Source: CAZVFX01 sp964626565 (GTDB lineage: Bacteria > Myxococcota_A > UBA9042 > CAIXZC01). Taken from it: a stretch of 64,000 nucleotides of DNA. A program made the translations under genes and the position numbers. The stretch spans positions 1-64,000 of the forward strand of contig CAZVFX010000008.1 of NCBI GenBank assembly GCA_964626565.1. Direction: 5' to 3'. Position 1 is the first letter of the stretch. Each line of letters starts with the position of its first letter. The notes under the pieces were generated by a model. The model made no database searches. It saw only the letters and a program-made list of their open reading frames with translations, and was not told the DNA's origin. Shown here in pieces: positions 33,803 to 42,534 of this stretch.

Positions 33803-36379
33803 ATGAAGCCTTTGAAGACATTTTTCGTCGAGCCGAATCTGCCCGGTGAGTTGGGCATCTTAAAGGATCTCGCATACAACGTCCGCTGGACTTGGGACGC
33901 CCACGCCCGGGAGCTGTTTCGCAGGATTGACGCCGACCTGTGGGAGGCCACCGGCCACAACCCGGTGCAGATGCTGGGGCACCTGGACGCGGCCGCGTGC
34001 GACGCGCTGCTGGCCGATGAATCATTCATGTATCATCTGCGGACCGCAGCCGCCGAATTCAAGACCTACCTCGAGGGCGAAGGGACCTGGTATTCCCGCC
34101 TGCATCGTGAGACGGACGGGCGTGCGGTGGCCTATTTCTCCGCCGAATTCGGCATAGCCGACTCCGTGCCCATCTTTTCCGGCGGCCTGGGAGTACTGGC
34201 CGGTGATCACCTGAAGTCGGCCAGCGATATGGGAGTTCCCATCATCGGCGTAGGCTTGCTCTACCAGCACGGCTACTTCCAGCAATACCTCAATGCGGAC
34301 GGGTGGCAGCAGGAGACCTATCCGCTCAATGACTTTCACACCATGCCGGTGGTCCCGGTTACTGATGACGCCGGGGCGCAGGTGGTAGTCGACGTGGACT
34401 TCCCGAAACGTACGGTCAGGGCCAATGTGTGGAAGACCCTGGTAGGCCGGATCGACCTCTTTCTTCTGGATACCAATCATCCTGACAACAGTGCGTCCGA
34501 CCGCCGGATCACGTCTGAACTTTACGGGGGGGACCAGGAGAGGAGAATCCAGCAGGAGATCGTTCTGGGGATGGGCGGCGTCAAGATGTTGGCCCGACTG
34601 GGCATCGAGCCGCCGGTGCTCCACACCAACGAGGGCCATGCTGCATTCCTCACCCTGGAGCGCATGCGCCGGTTGATGAAGGAGCGGGGGCTATCGCTGG
34701 CCGCGGCCCGAGAGGCAACCATGGGCAGCGTCGTGTTCACCACGCACACCCCGGTTCCTGCGGGCATTGATGTCTTTCCCCGCAAGCTCATCGAAACCTA
34801 TTTCTCCGCCTTCGTAGCCGAAGTGGGGATGACGATTGACGACCTCATTCGCCTCGGGCGCCCCGACCCGGAGGACGAAGCCGACCAGAGCCTGAACATG
34901 GCGGTGCTGGCGGTGCGCATGAGTTACGCCACCAACACGGTAAGCAAGCTTCACAGGGTTACCAGCCGCCGCATGTGGCAGGGGTTGTGGCCTGACGTCC
35001 CGGAAGCCGACGTGCCCATCGGCTCGGTAACCAACGGCATCCACATCCCTTCCTGGATTTCCAACGACATGGGAGCGCTGTTCGACCGCTATCTGGGACC
35101 CCGTTGGCGTGAGGAGCCTCGCGACCTGGAGTTGTGGGAACGAATCGACGAGATCCCCATGGGTGAACTGTGGCGCACCCACGAGCGCCGGCGGGAGCGC
35201 CTGGTGGCCACGGCCCGCAGCCGAGTGATGCAGCAGGTAAAGAGGCAGGGCAAAGGGGGCTTTGAGTTGGAAGCGGCTGCGGAGATACTCGACCCGGACG
35301 TTTTGACCATCGGGTTCGCCCGACGATTTGCACCATACAAGCGTGCGACCCTGCTGTTCAGCGACATGGAGCGACTGGCCCGGATCCTGAACCACTCGGA
35401 GCGTCCCATACAGATCCTGTTCGCGGGGAAGGCCCATCCCCGGGATGAGGCTGGGAAAGAGTTGATCCAGAAGATCGTCACTGCGGCGCGTTCCCCTGAA
35501 CTGTCCCGCCGCCTCGTCTTCCTGGAGGGATACGACCTGGCCACCGCTCGCTACATGGTGCAGGGAGTCGATGTGTGGCTGAACACCCCCCGGCGCCCCA
35601 AGGAGGCCAGCGGCACCAGCGGCATGAAGGCGGTGGCCAACGGAGCGCTGCACCTGAGCACCAAGGACGGCTGGTGGGCCGAGGTGGAAACCGAGGGTCT
35701 CGGGTGGACCATCGGGTCGGGGGAGGAGTTCTCGCAAGCGGAGTACGAGTACCAGGACGGAGTGGAAGCGGGGGCATTGTATGACCTCCTGGAGAACGAG
35801 GTCGCACCGCTGTTCTACCGTCGCACCGACGACGGCATACCCCGCGGCTGGATCCGGTTGATGAAGCGCTCCCTGTCCAACCTCTGCCCGGTGTTCAACT
35901 CCAATCGCATGGTGCGGGAGTACACGGAACGATACTATCTGCCGGCCCTGGCCCACTCCGCGTCACTGAACGGCGACGACCTTTCCGGCGCAGCCGAACT
36001 GGCCGATTGGAAGGGAAAGATGGCTGCGGCCTGGGAGCAAATCGAGCTGGTGAAACTGGAGAGCGACCTTAGCGAGCGGGTGCAGGTGGGTTCCGTGGCC
36101 AAGGTTCGGGCGTGGTTCAAGGTCGCGCCGCTGACCCCGGCTGACCTGTCCATTGAAGTCGTGCACGGGCCCATCGGTATGGATCACCGTATCAGCGAGG
36201 CGGGCTCAGTGCAGCTCGTTCACGATTCCACCGATGAATCGGGCCTCTCTTTCTTTGAAGGCGAGGTTCCTTGCGAGGCCGGCGGTAAGTTCGGATTCGC
36301 GATCAGAATTCTGCCCCGGCACGAACACCTGCCCAATCCCTACCAGGCCGGTCTCATTCGCATCATCGATTCTGAATAG
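33803..36379 (+). CDS. glgP: Alpha-glucan (glycogen/maltodextrin) phosphorylase, GT35
   Basis: 858 residues; the ATG follows AAGGAG by 6 nt. The enzyme releases glucose-1-phosphate from the non-reducing ends of alpha-1,4-glucans using pyridoxal phosphate. The N-terminal 110 residues form the DUF3417-type helical domain of the short bacterial/archaeal subfamily (AYNVRWTWDAHARELF). Then come EFGIADSVPIFSGGLGVLAGDHLK, HTNEGHAAF and the PLP-lysine motif KEASGTSGMKAVANG with Lys609. The C-terminal 120 residues extend past the core. There is no signal peptide, so it acts in the cytosol. No other glycogen genes are adjacent. Confidence 0.95.
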   Translation: MKPLKTFFVEPNLPGELGILKDLAYNVRWTWDAHARELFRRIDADLWEATGHNPVQMLGHLDAAACDALLADESFMYHLRTAAAEFKTYLEGEGTWYSRLHRETDGRAVAYFSAEFGIADSVPIFSGGLGVLAGDHLKSASDMGVPIIGVGLLYQHGYFQQYLNADGWQQETYPLNDFHTMPVVPVTDDAGAQVVVDVDFPKRTVRANVWKTLVGRIDLFLLDTNHPDNSASDRRITSELYGGDQERRIQQEIVLGMGGVKMLARLGIEPPVLHTNEGHAAFLTLERMRRLMKERGLSLAAAREATMGSVVFTTHTPVPAGIDVFPRKLIETYFSAFVAEVGMTIDDLIRLGRPDPEDEADQSLNMAVLAVRMSYATNTVSKLHRVTSRRMWQGLWPDVPEADVPIGSVTNGIHIPSWISNDMGALFDRYLGPRWREEPRDLELWERIDEIPMGELWRTHERRRERLVATARSRVMQQVKRQGKGGFELEAAAEILDPDVLTIGFARRFAPYKRATLLFSDMERLARILNHSERPIQILFAGKAHPRDEAGKELIQKIVTAARSPELSRRLVFLEGYDLATARYMVQGVDVWLNTPRRPKEASGTSGMKAVANGALHLSTKDGWWAEVETEGLGWTIGSGEEFSQAEYEYQDGVEAGALYDLLENEVAPLFYRRTDDGIPRGWIRLMKRSLSNLCPVFNSNRMVREYTERYYLPALAHSASLNGDDLSGAAELADWKGKMAAAWEQIELVKLESDLSERVQVGSVAKVRAWFKVAPLTPADLSIEVVHGPIGMDHRISEAGSVQLVHDSTDESGLSFFEGEVPCEAGGKFGFAIRILPRHEHLPNPYQAGLIRIIDSE

Positions 36380-36382
36380 CTG

Positions 36383-36871
36383 TTAGAACTGTTTCTGGTC
36401 CAGTTCCGCGAAAATCACCGTCTTGAACCCTTCGATCTGGGTGCAGTTGGGGCACGTGACATGCCAAAGATAGACGTTCTTCACCCGCTTACCCTGGGCT
36501 TGCAGCTTGGCCCTGAAATCTTTGACTCCCGGGCCGATCTTGGCATCGTTGCGTTCGAAAACTGTAGAGCAGACGGTGCTCTCGCCAAAGGTGACCACCT
36601 GGGGGTCTTTGGCGTCGGGCGGAAGGATCGCGACGAGAACCGCGCCGGAGAAGGTCCCTTCCTGCATGAGAATCATCAGCGGCTCTTCGAGCATGTAACC
36701 ACGCTTTTCAATGGCTTCCGCGGCCACCTGGACCTTGCCCTCTACGTTTAGAGGCGCCTTGAACAGGTAATTTACCTTCTCCTGAAAAAACGTCTTGTCC
36801 TTCCAGTTGAATTGTTGTCCTTCCCACTGTTCAGCGGTCACTACCGGACAGCCGCAAGGTTTCTGGCTCAT
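36383..36871 (-). CDS. Conserved small protein with CPNC motif, unknown function
   Basis: 162 residues; the ATG follows GAGGG by 7 nt. No signal peptide or membrane segment. There are Cys pairs near both ends (KPCGCPVV at 5-10 and HVTCPNC at about 141) and a compact alpha/beta pattern (MLEEPLMILMQEGTFSGAVLVAIL). The CPNC pair could bind metal or be redox-active. I do not recognise the family with certainty. It converges with glgP with a 3-bp gap and is not clearly in an operon with the large lipoprotein genes 91 bp upstream. Confidence 0.65.
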   Translation of the reverse strand: MSQKPCGCPVVTAEQWEGQQFNWKDKTFFQEKVNYLFKAPLNVEGKVQVAAEAIEKRGYMLEEPLMILMQEGTFSGAVLVAILPPDAKDPQVVTFGESTVCSTVFERNDAKIGPGVKDFRAKLQAQGKRVKNVYLWHVTCPNCTQIEGFKTVIFAELDQKQF

Positions 36872-36962
36872 GGCGTGGCCCTCTTCATTGGTTCGTTCCG
36901 TCAGTGGTCTACCCCAACGCCGATTGTCACCGAAGTGGATGGTAAAAGCAAGGAATGAAAAG

Positions 36963-39695
36963 TTACTTCAGGGAGATGGAATCCACCAGCACCGAGGTTG
37001 GGAACCCCAGGCCACCATCGGAATTTACCTCGAGAATCAAGCGCAGCGGCCGCTCCAATCCGGCCAGGGCGGACACATTGACCGGGAGCAATTGGCGCCA
37101 GGTGGAGTGGTAGGCGAAGCCATCGGAGTCCTCAGCCATGAAGCTACATTCCAGGGGCCACGGCTCCAGGGTCTCTTCGTAGAGTGCGCCGCAGTCACAA
37201 TCGAGCGGGTTTCCCCCCTCGGGGCAGTTCCCGCACACTCCGGAATCGGGAGGGCAATGATGATTCACTGTTACTGCATCGGAGGCCCCCACTTTGCTCA
37301 CTGCGATCTTGTCGCCCGTGGTGAGGTCCTCGAGGAACATCTGGAAGTCGTCGTTGTAGCCGTCGCCTCCGCACTGGTCGATGAACTCGTGGGAGATGAA
37401 ATCGTAGGATGCCTCGAGTTGGACCTTGTCCTCAGGGAGGCAGAAGGTCTGGCTGATAAAACCGGTTTGCACGGTGTACCCGATGCCGGTGGAAATGAGG
37501 AGCATGTATTTTTCGCTGGGGTATTGGCCACACCACTCAGCCATAATCCGGGCATCCCCGGTGTGGGTCCAGCCTCTAAGGTCCCCGTTGGCAAAGTCGG
37601 AGTTGATCAGCCCGGAATGGCTGAGTTGCACACTTCCCGCCCCCACGTATCTCCAATCGTGGCCGGAATACCCGTCTCCCAACCGCGGCAGCAGAACACT
37701 CGGGCTGAAGTCGTCTTCAATCAACTGGGTCACCAGCTCTACACCGCTCTTTTCTGCGTTCTCCGCATCCATGGAGGACTTGGTCCCAACCACTGTATTG
37801 GCTCCTGCCGCGACGATTTCCGATGCCAGCGCCCCCGCCTTGAAACTGCCAGGATAGCCGAGGAACGCGAACTGATTTCCGACGTCGAAGTTGGCATAGC
37901 GGTTGACGAACGCGGGCAACGCACCCAGCCCCTCGCGCCCGAGCACGAGCCTGCCGGCCATGAGGTCGGCCTGGCTGCGGTCGTAGAGAAAACCGATGGG
38001 CGCGCCGTTTTCCGCCGCGTGCACCACCACGCAATCGAGGTGGTCGGGGCACCACTGTCCGTCCGGGTTGTCTTCGCTGGGGCAGCTACCGACGCAGCAC
38101 TTTCCATCCATGCGGAAGTGGCAGCTTTCCGGTCCCTTGAACATGTCTTCACAACTGAACTCATCGGTGAGCCAGACCACATCCTGCGCCCCATCGCTCT
38201 CCCATCCGGTCCAGATGGGAGCCGGCTGAGTCGGGTCTCCAGTGGCATATCCCTTAGAAGATCGATACTCCTTCGACAGGCCGCCAAAAGCAAAGCCTCC
38301 TCGAGCGCCCAGGAACAACAACCCGGCCTCCGACATGCGGCGAAGGGTTGTGACCCGCCCGGCGTGGCCCAATTGTTCGATGGGCGGACATTGGGTCTCG
38401 GAGACGAACTCGTCCCATTTTGTGCCACACTCGTCGTGGAAGGAGGCGACAGCCAACCGGGAGTCCGGGAGTGCGGGAGAAGCGGGTGTCTCCCCGATCT
38501 CCTCGTATAGTGCAGTCGCGATGCCCGGGGCACATTCCGTAGGCTGAACCGCGCCGAGGACACCGGACTCGAACGCGACCCAGATCAGGTCGTTTTCCTC
38601 CGACGCCCCTGCTTCGGCGACGCCCGCTCTGCCTTTGAGGAAGGACACAGTGGACTTCCTGGCTTCTTCGGTGCTGTCGCCACACGCCAGCAGCGCGTCG
38701 TACACCGCACCAGCCTCCTGCAGATCCGTCTGGGCGGCGAGGCAATCGGCGGGCGAAAGACTCTCCACAATACGAACGGCCACACAGGGCGTATAAGCCA
38801 CCAGCAACTCCCCCTGCACTTCCGACGTGACCGCGGCCCGGAACAGGCGGACCTGTCCGGCTTCGCAAGCATCGTCGTCACCGCACAGCTTGAGGCTGCG
38901 GGTGTAGACCCGGTCCTCAGCTACCTCGTCGCCACTATCGGCGGGATCGCCGTCGTCATGCATGAATTCGCCCAAACCTACTTTGACGTTGCAGGTCTCG
39001 TCGGTTTCCATGAGGTAGACCTGCTCGGAGTCGAAATTCTCTACCCGGTTGAGGTCCAAGGTAAATGAAAGCGCAGTGGGTTCGGCCACGAAAATGACGT
39101 CGGGAGCAGCGCGCAGGCGGCCGGGGAACTCGAAGCCCGGATTTGCCATCACCAGGGCAGCATCATAGGCGACGCGGTCACCCTTCTGCGCATAGACCCG
39201 CACTATAGTCGCCTGGGCCTCGTACTTGTCGCCGGTTTTGACCGTGCCCCTGAACGGAATGGGCTGGGTCTGAAAATAGGAAAAGGGCCGGTCAGCATCC
39301 ACCGGGACTTCCACGTCAATCTGAAAGCCGTCGTCGGTCTCCACCCACATCTTGTCGTACCTGCCGAACACAAAACCACTGAGCGGCTTGGTAGGGGCGA
39401 TGTTTCCTACCACGTTTCCGGTCTGCACCGAGAAGGAGGGCGCGGGCGAGGGGGAGACTATCTTCACGATCAGTGGCTCGACATCGTCCAGAGCCACCGG
39501 ACCGCGATCGGGAATTGGCGGGATGTTGCAATCGGGAGCCCAAACGTCGTCGTCGGAGACGAGGTCGGCCACTTCCGGCTGCTTCGAGACATCGGACGGA
39601 CTGTAGGTGCCCGTGTCGTTGCCACAGAATTGACAACAGGCTGCCACCGTCAGGCACGTCAGAATGCTAAGGAGTTCAGAGTTAGTCGATTTCAA
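36963..39695 (-). CDS. Clan-CD-like lipoprotein, third tandem paralogue, inactive centre
   Basis: 910 residues from a TTG start after GAGGAG. The lipobox is VAAC (Cys20). The architecture matches the two upstream paralogues: acidic linker, beta domain, caspase/gingipain-like alpha/beta domain, and C-terminal lectin-like domain (SGLINSDFANGDLRGWTHTG, GKYML-type strands, VQLEASYDFISHEF). In the centre, the GHGD motif reads GARGG (His replaced by Arg465) and the GTCRS motif reads GYPGS (Cys replaced by Pro615), so the dyad is gone. It is more diverged than the other two. It is probably a pseudoenzyme kept for binding; that is inference. Confidence 0.8.
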   Translation of the reverse strand: MKSTNSELLSILTCLTVAACCQFCGNDTGTYSPSDVSKQPEVADLVSDDDVWAPDCNIPPIPDRGPVALDDVEPLIVKIVSPSPAPSFSVQTGNVVGNIAPTKPLSGFVFGRYDKMWVETDDGFQIDVEVPVDADRPFSYFQTQPIPFRGTVKTGDKYEAQATIVRVYAQKGDRVAYDAALVMANPGFEFPGRLRAAPDVIFVAEPTALSFTLDLNRVENFDSEQVYLMETDETCNVKVGLGEFMHDDGDPADSGDEVAEDRVYTRSLKLCGDDDACEAGQVRLFRAAVTSEVQGELLVAYTPCVAVRIVESLSPADCLAAQTDLQEAGAVYDALLACGDSTEEARKSTVSFLKGRAGVAEAGASEENDLIWVAFESGVLGAVQPTECAPGIATALYEEIGETPASPALPDSRLAVASFHDECGTKWDEFVSETQCPPIEQLGHAGRVTTLRRMSEAGLLFLGARGGFAFGGLSKEYRSSKGYATGDPTQPAPIWTGWESDGAQDVVWLTDEFSCEDMFKGPESCHFRMDGKCCVGSCPSEDNPDGQWCPDHLDCVVVHAAENGAPIGFLYDRSQADLMAGRLVLGREGLGALPAFVNRYANFDVGNQFAFLGYPGSFKAGALASEIVAAGANTVVGTKSSMDAENAEKSGVELVTQLIEDDFSPSVLLPRLGDGYSGHDWRYVGAGSVQLSHSGLINSDFANGDLRGWTHTGDARIMAEWCGQYPSEKYMLLISTGIGYTVQTGFISQTFCLPEDKVQLEASYDFISHEFIDQCGGDGYNDDFQMFLEDLTTGDKIAVSKVGASDAVTVNHHCPPDSGVCGNCPEGGNPLDCDCGALYEETLEPWPLECSFMAEDSDGFAYHSTWRQLLPVNVSALAGLERPLRLILEVNSDGGLGFPTSVLVDSISLK

Positions 39696-39743
39696 GATTC
39701 TCCTCGGGGTAAGGAGGTGATACGGGACCTGCCTGCAAGCTCA

Positions 39744-42410
39744 CTAGTCAAACTTGATGGTGTCCAGCAGAATTACGGTGTCGTAGATGGAGTCTCCCAT
39801 GTCGGTGGAGAAGAACCGGAGCGTTACCGCCCCGGCTCCAGCCAGGGCCTGCACATTATTGGAAGCCTTGCGCCAGTGGGTATTCCACACGCCGCCCTGG
39901 TCGAAAATCACGTCCGATTGAATGAGCCCGTCGTACTGGCCCCCACAACCGAAGCACTCTTCGGGCGGGCAGAGCGCATCGACATTGGCGTCAACAAAGG
40001 TGATCATGCCCTCGTCGCCTTCGAGGGTGCCCTGGAATGTATCCTGGTAGCTTGAGCCGCACCATTCCTTGAACTCCTCGGAATAGAACTTCCAGTAGAA
40101 GCTCATTTCGAACTTGTCCTCGGGGACGCAGAAGGTCTGGTAAAGCTCACCCACCTGGGGTGTGAAGCCCATGCCGGTGGAGATGAGCCCCATGAACTTG
40201 CCTTCCACCGGGACGGTGATGCCGAGCCTCGACACGACGCGACCGTCGCCGGTTTTCTGCCAGCCGGTGATATCGCCGGACTCCCAACTGGGGTTGATAA
40301 GGTCCGCGTTGGTGGCGTTGAGGTTGGGCGCGCCCAGGAGCCTCAGGTTGGTGCCCGGGTTGGCAGGATCCTCCACCGAAGTATCGGGCAGCGCCGCGCC
40401 GGTAAGCTTCATCTCTTCGATAAGTGCAGAGAGGAACTCGGTACCCTGCTGGAAAGCGAACGAGGAGGAGACGTAGCCGGAGTAACCGACAACCGCCTTG
40501 GCCCCGGCCCCGAACAGCTCCATGCCCATGGTGCCGTTCCAGAGCGATCTGCAGGTGCCCAGATAGACCAGGCTCTCGGGATAGCCCGTGCCACGATAAC
40601 GACCGATGAAGGAAGGCAATATGCCGTACCGGTCGGGGCCCATGGCGATGCGTCCCCGCCTCAGGTCCACCTGCTTGAAGTCGATGCAAATACCGGACAC
40701 CGAGGTGGACGTGACGCTGGCCTGCGTCAGCACGCACTCACTACCCGTGGGGCAGTTGCTGCCCGAACAGGTGGGAGTTGACTGAACCAGTTGGTCGCAG
40801 TCAACCTCCTCGCCGGTCCAGACCAGTTCCTGGCTCTTGCGATGGGTCCAGTCGAACTCGTCCTTAGCTTCGTCGCTCAACTGCTTGAAGTAGGAGTCAC
40901 CATGACCGGTCAGGGCGATGATGCCGTATTCGTACATGCTGCGAAGCAGCTTCAGTTTCACCTGCGTGTTGTAGAACGGGCCGTCCAGCACAAAGGCGGG
41001 GCACTCCGACTTATCCAGCAGGTTGAAGGCAAAAGTCCCCTCATCCTGTTCTGCAATCTCGTCGTGGAACGGGCTTAGTACAGTGGAACGCTTGGACGCA
41101 ATGCGGATCTCCTGCATGCCCAGCGGCGCCGCGCCCTGGTCGTAGTCGTCCTCCTCATCATTCTCGCCGCCTCGCATACCTTCCGCATTGAAGTTGAAGG
41201 CCCCGAGGAGTCCGTTGTCGTACCGTGCCCACACGCCGTAGCCCTGATAGCTGGGTCCGGCCTCTTCCACGCTCGGCTGCTCGAGCAGATAGGCTATTAC
41301 CGCCTGCCTGGCGGTGCCCGGGTCGGAACCTGCGGCGATAGTGTCATAATAAAGCTGGTCGGCATCCTGTTGCACCGCCTGGACATCCTGGCATTCCTCC
41401 TTGGTAACATGCTCGACCACTTCCAAGCAGGCGACGGGCGTAAACGCGGTGTACTGCTGGTACCCGGCCTTGACCACAACGTGGGCCCGGAAGCACTTCT
41501 TGCCGGGCTCAGTGAACGTGTAGCTGTCCTTGCCGGAATAGATTGAGTCTTCGCCCACTTCGTCGCAGGAAGAGTTCACCTGTCCGTCATCCACCAGGGT
41601 CATCATGTCGGAAACACAAACACCGTCTTCGGTGCACTCGCACAACTTCAGGGTGTTGGGCTCGAAGTTGGCATACAGCCCCATGTTCAAGTTGAAGCAC
41701 ATGGACGTCTGGCTGCCTACGAATGCCGCGGACGGCCTGAGCAACAACTCCCCGCCGAAGAGGAACGCGGGGTTGTGCGTAATGACGATCCTGTCGGTGG
41801 CCTCTTCGTCGCCCTGCATGGCAGTCACAATGATGACATTGTCACCCTGGTCAAGATCGACCTTGCCGGACAGGAAGAAAGGCATGCCGTCGGCGTAACC
41901 GGACTGCCCCGTGGTTTCACTTTCCCAGATGATTGCGTCGGGCTTACCCACAACGAGGCCCGCCACCTGAATGAAGCTACCCAGCGCCTGAGCCTCACCG
42001 GTTGCCGAGGGGCCTAGGATCTTGATGCCCAGTTCCGCCGACTTGAAGTAGGTTTCCGTAGGCGGAGGCGGCTCGGTGTCGTCGTCAACATCCGGGTCGG
42101 ATGAGCCGTCACCGGCATCGGGATCGATTGAAATGTCGGTGTCGTCAGCCGGCGGCACATCTCCGATGGCGTCGACATCTTCACCGGGACCCGGCTGGTC
42201 CAACGGGATAACATCGTCGGGCTCCCCTCCGCCGGTGTCGGTTTCCTCCACGACGTCCGGCGTGCCGGTATCTTTGTTCACCGGGACATCGGTGCCCTGC
42301 CTGATGTCGTTGGTCGGCTGAGCATCATCATCGCCGGACTCGCTGTCTCCCGCACCTGCGCACGACCAGACAAGAAGGGCCATGGCCGCTAGGATAAGAA
42401 CTCTCTTCAT
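39744..42410 (-). CDS. Clan-CD-like peptidase lipoprotein, second tandem paralogue
   Basis: 888 residues; the ATG follows AGGAG by 7 nt. Signal peptide with Cys17 (LLVWSC), then an acidic Asp/Pro linker to about 120 that fits display away from the membrane. Residues about 125-230 are an Ig-like module (GIKILGPSATGEAQALGSFI). Residues about 395-660 hold an alpha/beta domain with His503 in IIALTGHGDSY and Cys620 in LVYLGTCRSLW, followed by AKAVVGYSGYV. This is the His-Cys spacing and context of clan-CD peptidases (caspase, gingipain, CHAT). The C-terminal 200 residues look like a carbohydrate-binding jelly roll (INPSWESGDITGWQKTGDGR). Substrate unknown. Confidence 0.8.
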   Translation of the reverse strand: MKRVLILAAMALLVWSCAGAGDSESGDDDAQPTNDIRQGTDVPVNKDTGTPDVVEETDTGGGEPDDVIPLDQPGPGEDVDAIGDVPPADDTDISIDPDAGDGSSDPDVDDDTEPPPPTETYFKSAELGIKILGPSATGEAQALGSFIQVAGLVVGKPDAIIWESETTGQSGYADGMPFFLSGKVDLDQGDNVIIVTAMQGDEEATDRIVITHNPAFLFGGELLLRPSAAFVGSQTSMCFNLNMGLYANFEPNTLKLCECTEDGVCVSDMMTLVDDGQVNSSCDEVGEDSIYSGKDSYTFTEPGKKCFRAHVVVKAGYQQYTAFTPVACLEVVEHVTKEECQDVQAVQQDADQLYYDTIAAGSDPGTARQAVIAYLLEQPSVEEAGPSYQGYGVWARYDNGLLGAFNFNAEGMRGGENDEEDDYDQGAAPLGMQEIRIASKRSTVLSPFHDEIAEQDEGTFAFNLLDKSECPAFVLDGPFYNTQVKLKLLRSMYEYGIIALTGHGDSYFKQLSDEAKDEFDWTHRKSQELVWTGEEVDCDQLVQSTPTCSGSNCPTGSECVLTQASVTSTSVSGICIDFKQVDLRRGRIAMGPDRYGILPSFIGRYRGTGYPESLVYLGTCRSLWNGTMGMELFGAGAKAVVGYSGYVSSSFAFQQGTEFLSALIEEMKLTGAALPDTSVEDPANPGTNLRLLGAPNLNATNADLINPSWESGDITGWQKTGDGRVVSRLGITVPVEGKFMGLISTGMGFTPQVGELYQTFCVPEDKFEMSFYWKFYSEEFKEWCGSSYQDTFQGTLEGDEGMITFVDANVDALCPPEECFGCGGQYDGLIQSDVIFDQGGVWNTHWRKASNNVQALAGAGAVTLRFFSTDMGDSIYDTVILLDTIKFD

Positions 42411-42467
42411 GCTGTCACTCCTGGATTACCCGAAACTCAAACCGTCTTAAATACAAAAGTCAGCTAG

Positions 42468-42495
42468 ATTGTACTTTGAGAGGTATGAGAGTCAA
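42468..42495 (-). promoter_or_regulatory. Promoter for the second clan-CD-like gene
   Basis: On the minus strand TTGACT, 16 nt, then TACAAT, 58 bp upstream of the ATG at 42410. It suggests each of the first two paralogues has its own transcript. Confidence 0.45.
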
Positions 42496-42534
42496 GGAAC
42501 AAAGATCCAAACAAACCGCGACGCCGCTGTCTTG

